Positions 5,462 through 7,001 of a stretch of DNA of 7,001 nt are shown piece after piece (the stretch's first letter is position 1; each line of letters begins with the position of its first letter). The notes beneath the pieces were generated by a model. It saw only the letters and a program-made list of their open reading frames with translations, was not told the DNA's origin and ran no database searches. Source of the DNA: Clostridia bacterium (GTDB taxonomy: Bacteria; Bacillota; Clostridia; Oscillospirales; CAG-272); the NCBI GenBank assembly GCA_017407375.1, contig JAFQWT010000025.1, positions 1 to 7,001 on the forward strand, in the 5' to 3' direction. The position numbers and the translations under genes are program-made.

Positions 5462-7001
5462 ACCGTGATGTCCTTTCCGGCGGCCACAGCCGCCCTTTGT
5501 TTTTTGCGGTTCAGAAATAGCTCGGTAAGAAGGATGAGCGAAAGCGCCGTGGTGCCAAGGAGCGAGATTCCAAGGGCGGCCACGTATTCTCGCGGAAGAT
5601 AGCGCAGGGTGAGCGTATGCTCCCCGGGGGTAAGGTCAAAGGCCAGAAGCGCATCGAGCGTTTCGTAGGTGGTGACCTCCTCGCCGTCCACCGTCACGCG
5701 CCAGCCCGCATCGTAGGGGATGCTCGTGAGGACGGTCTCAAAGCCCTCCCTTACCGTAATGCTCCCCGAGAAGAAGTCCTCGGTGCATTCGTCCACGGCA
5801 TAGCCCCCCGCCGAAAGGGTGGAGATGAGGCGGCGGTACACCGCATCGTCCAAGGCATAGAAGTAGGGGCTGCCGCAATAAAAGGGCTTTTCGTCCAGGG
5901 TGAAGGTCACCGTGCATCGCTCGCCCGTCTCGTAGGTGCCAAGGGAGAGGTAGCCGCTCTCCTCTCCATGGAAGAGCGTGCCAAGCTCCCGCCCGTTCAG
6001 GGAATACTCCACCGTTTTGGCACAGCCCTCGGTGGGATAATAGGCGGGGAAGTAGGCGTATATCTCCTGCCCGTCCACGCCTTGTAAAGTAAAGCTTACA
6101 CTTGCCGTCTTCAAGCGGCTGATGGCGGCGTAGCGCCCCGGACGCTGGAAGGTGACGTTCGTGTAGCTTGTGCGGTGGGTGAGGGGGACAAACAGCGTGA
6201 CCTCCTCGCCAAGGAGGGCCGAGGCCAGCGCATTCATGCGCTCGAAGGGGGAGTCCTCCTTGTGGATCTCCCGCTCATCGTTGGGGTCGATGCGGTTGCC
6301 GTCCTTGTCCTTCTCGTAGTCAAAGAAGGTGATCCCGTTGACCGCGGGGGACACCCCAAAGGCCACAGGGAGGGCATCGGGGTTTTTGTACATCATCACG
6401 TCGCCGTTATCGTAGAGCTTTTCGTAGCGCGCGGGGAAGACGTCGGTGCTCTCACCCGCCACGTAGCGGATGGAGAAGAAGGAATCGGTAAAGGGGGTCA
6501 TGCCGTTGTAGCACGAGAGGTGTGAGTAGGAGTGGTAGCCCATCGCATCGAGGAAGGCAATGGTCTTGCGGTTGAGGGTCGAGGTGGAGCCGGAAAGCCC
6601 GCGGTAATCGAGCATAAAGGGGTCGTTTACCTTGCGGTAATTGAGCTTTTCCATACGGAAAAATTCGCTCTCCTCCCCCTCCTTGGCCAGGGCAAAGGCC
6701 TCCTCCCAGCGCTCCTTGTAGCCGAGATAGGAGTCACGCGAGGAAATGACAACGTCAAGGTGGAGCTGAATGACGTTCAAAAGCCCCGCAAGGAACATCT
6801 CAACGCATACCACGATCAGAAGGCCGCGCGTGGCAAAGCGGAAAAGGATGTCCCGCCGCGCGGTGACAAGCCCGAGGGCGACCACGTAGATGCCAAGGCA
6901 CAGGAGGTTGGCGCCGATGGGAAAAAAGATGCTTTCCATATGGCGCGTCCCCACCTCGCTGATGAGCGTCCCGTCCAGCCCCTCGTAATCAAAATGCTCG
7001 G
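5434..7001 (-). CDS. YfhO-family multi-pass membrane protein, C-terminal part (5' end outside window)
   Basis: C-terminal 521 codons of a YfhO-type (PF09586) integral membrane protein; the frame stays open to the window edge, so the GTG at 6954 is internal rather than the start. The family usually has 800-900 residues, with about ten membrane helices before an extracellular domain. Visible here, counting from the edge: helices at about 21-42 and 51-72, then a large outside domain. That domain includes FFRMEKLNYRKVNDPFMLDYRG and STSTLNRKTIAFLDAMGY, which match the family's NDP...SSTLN region, and later PYDAGWRVTVDGEEV and FDLTPGEHTLTLRYLP. A last helix lies near 475-500 (VAALGISLLGTTALSLILL), with a basic KK tail. 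Bacillus and Listeria relatives are GT-C-type glycosyltransferases that decorate lipoteichoic acid; the same job here is inference. It overlaps ruvA by 28 bases and probably shares its transcript, though the functions look unrelated. Family call is strong, substrate unknown. Confidence 0.88.
   Translation of the reverse strand, partial: EHFDYEGLDGTLISEVGTRHMESIFFPIGANLLCLGIYVVALGLVTARRDILFRFATRGLLIVVCVEMFLAGLLNVIQLHLDVVISSRDSYLGYKERWEEAFALAKEGEESEFFRMEKLNYRKVNDPFMLDYRGLSGSTSTLNRKTIAFLDAMGYHSYSHLSCYNGMTPFTDSFFSIRYVAGESTDVFPARYEKLYDNGDVMMYKNPDALPVAFGVSPAVNGITFFDYEKDKDGNRIDPNDEREIHKEDSPFERMNALASALLGEEVTLFVPLTHRTSYTNVTFQRPGRYAAISRLKTASVSFTLQGVDGQEIYAYFPAYYPTEGCAKTVEYSLNGRELGTLFHGEESGYLSLGTYETGERCTVTFTLDEKPFYCGSPYFYALDDAVYRRLISTLSAGGYAVDECTEDFFSGSITVREGFETVLTSIPYDAGWRVTVDGEEVTTYETLDALLAFDLTPGEHTLTLRYLPREYVAALGISLLGTTALSLILLTELFLNRKKQRAAVAAGKDITVCTTISEEN

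Noticed and set aside
6952..6954. GTG at 6954 as the start of the YfhO-like gene
   Set aside because: The frame is open through to 7001 with coding-like sequence, and YfhO-family proteins are several hundred residues longer on the N-terminal side. It is an internal codon of a truncated gene.

Overview
The window looks like a chromosomal segment of a Gram-positive Firmicute, probably an uncultured gut-type Clostridia. The reasons are strong AGGAGG-type ribosome binding sites, an ASC-GG lipobox on a solute-binding lipoprotein, a YfhO-family membrane protein, consensus sigma-A promoters, and GC-rich genes separated by AT-rich spacers with rho-independent terminators. This assignment is inferred from gene style, not from a marker gene. 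There is no sign of phage, insertion sequence, CRISPR array, tRNA or rRNA.

All six genes lie on the minus strand, so transcription runs from high to low coordinates in three units. Unit 1 (7001 to about 3688): the C-terminal two thirds or so of a YfhO-family membrane protein, overlapping ruvA by 28 bases, then ruvB, closed by a strong terminator at 3688-3725. Unit 2 (about 3180 to 1850): a single gene of the coenzyme F420-0:L-glutamate ligase (CofE-like, PF01996) family with its own promoter and terminator. Unit 3 (about 1637 to beyond 1): a polar-amino-acid-type ABC importer, with a lipoprotein receptor (SBP_bac_3) and then a HisM/GlnP-type permease cut by the window edge. It is driven by a consensus promoter and has a long hairpin between the two genes that probably lowers permease output relative to receptor.

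RuvA and RuvB act together on Holliday junctions, and their stop/ribosome-binding-site overlap suggests coupled translation. The receptor and permease form one importer whose ATPase is probably encoded just past position 1. The CofE-like gene stands alone, and nothing else here suggests F420 synthesis.

The most unusual stretch is the roughly 700-base spacer 3089-3787. No gene is supported there beyond the CofE-like gene's promoter and the ruvB terminator. It holds six TTTTCCACA-like sites (three exact, three with one mismatch) between 3340 and 3471. They match the relaxed DnaA-box consensus TTWTNCACA, are partly spaced at 20-21 bp, and are nested in inverted repeats. An A-tract-rich stretch with repeated AAAAACG/CGTTTTT words lies next to them. 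This is the best candidate for something undescribed: a DnaA-binding cluster, a structured RNA, or another regulatory element. The same-direction genes on both sides argue against a simple bidirectional origin.
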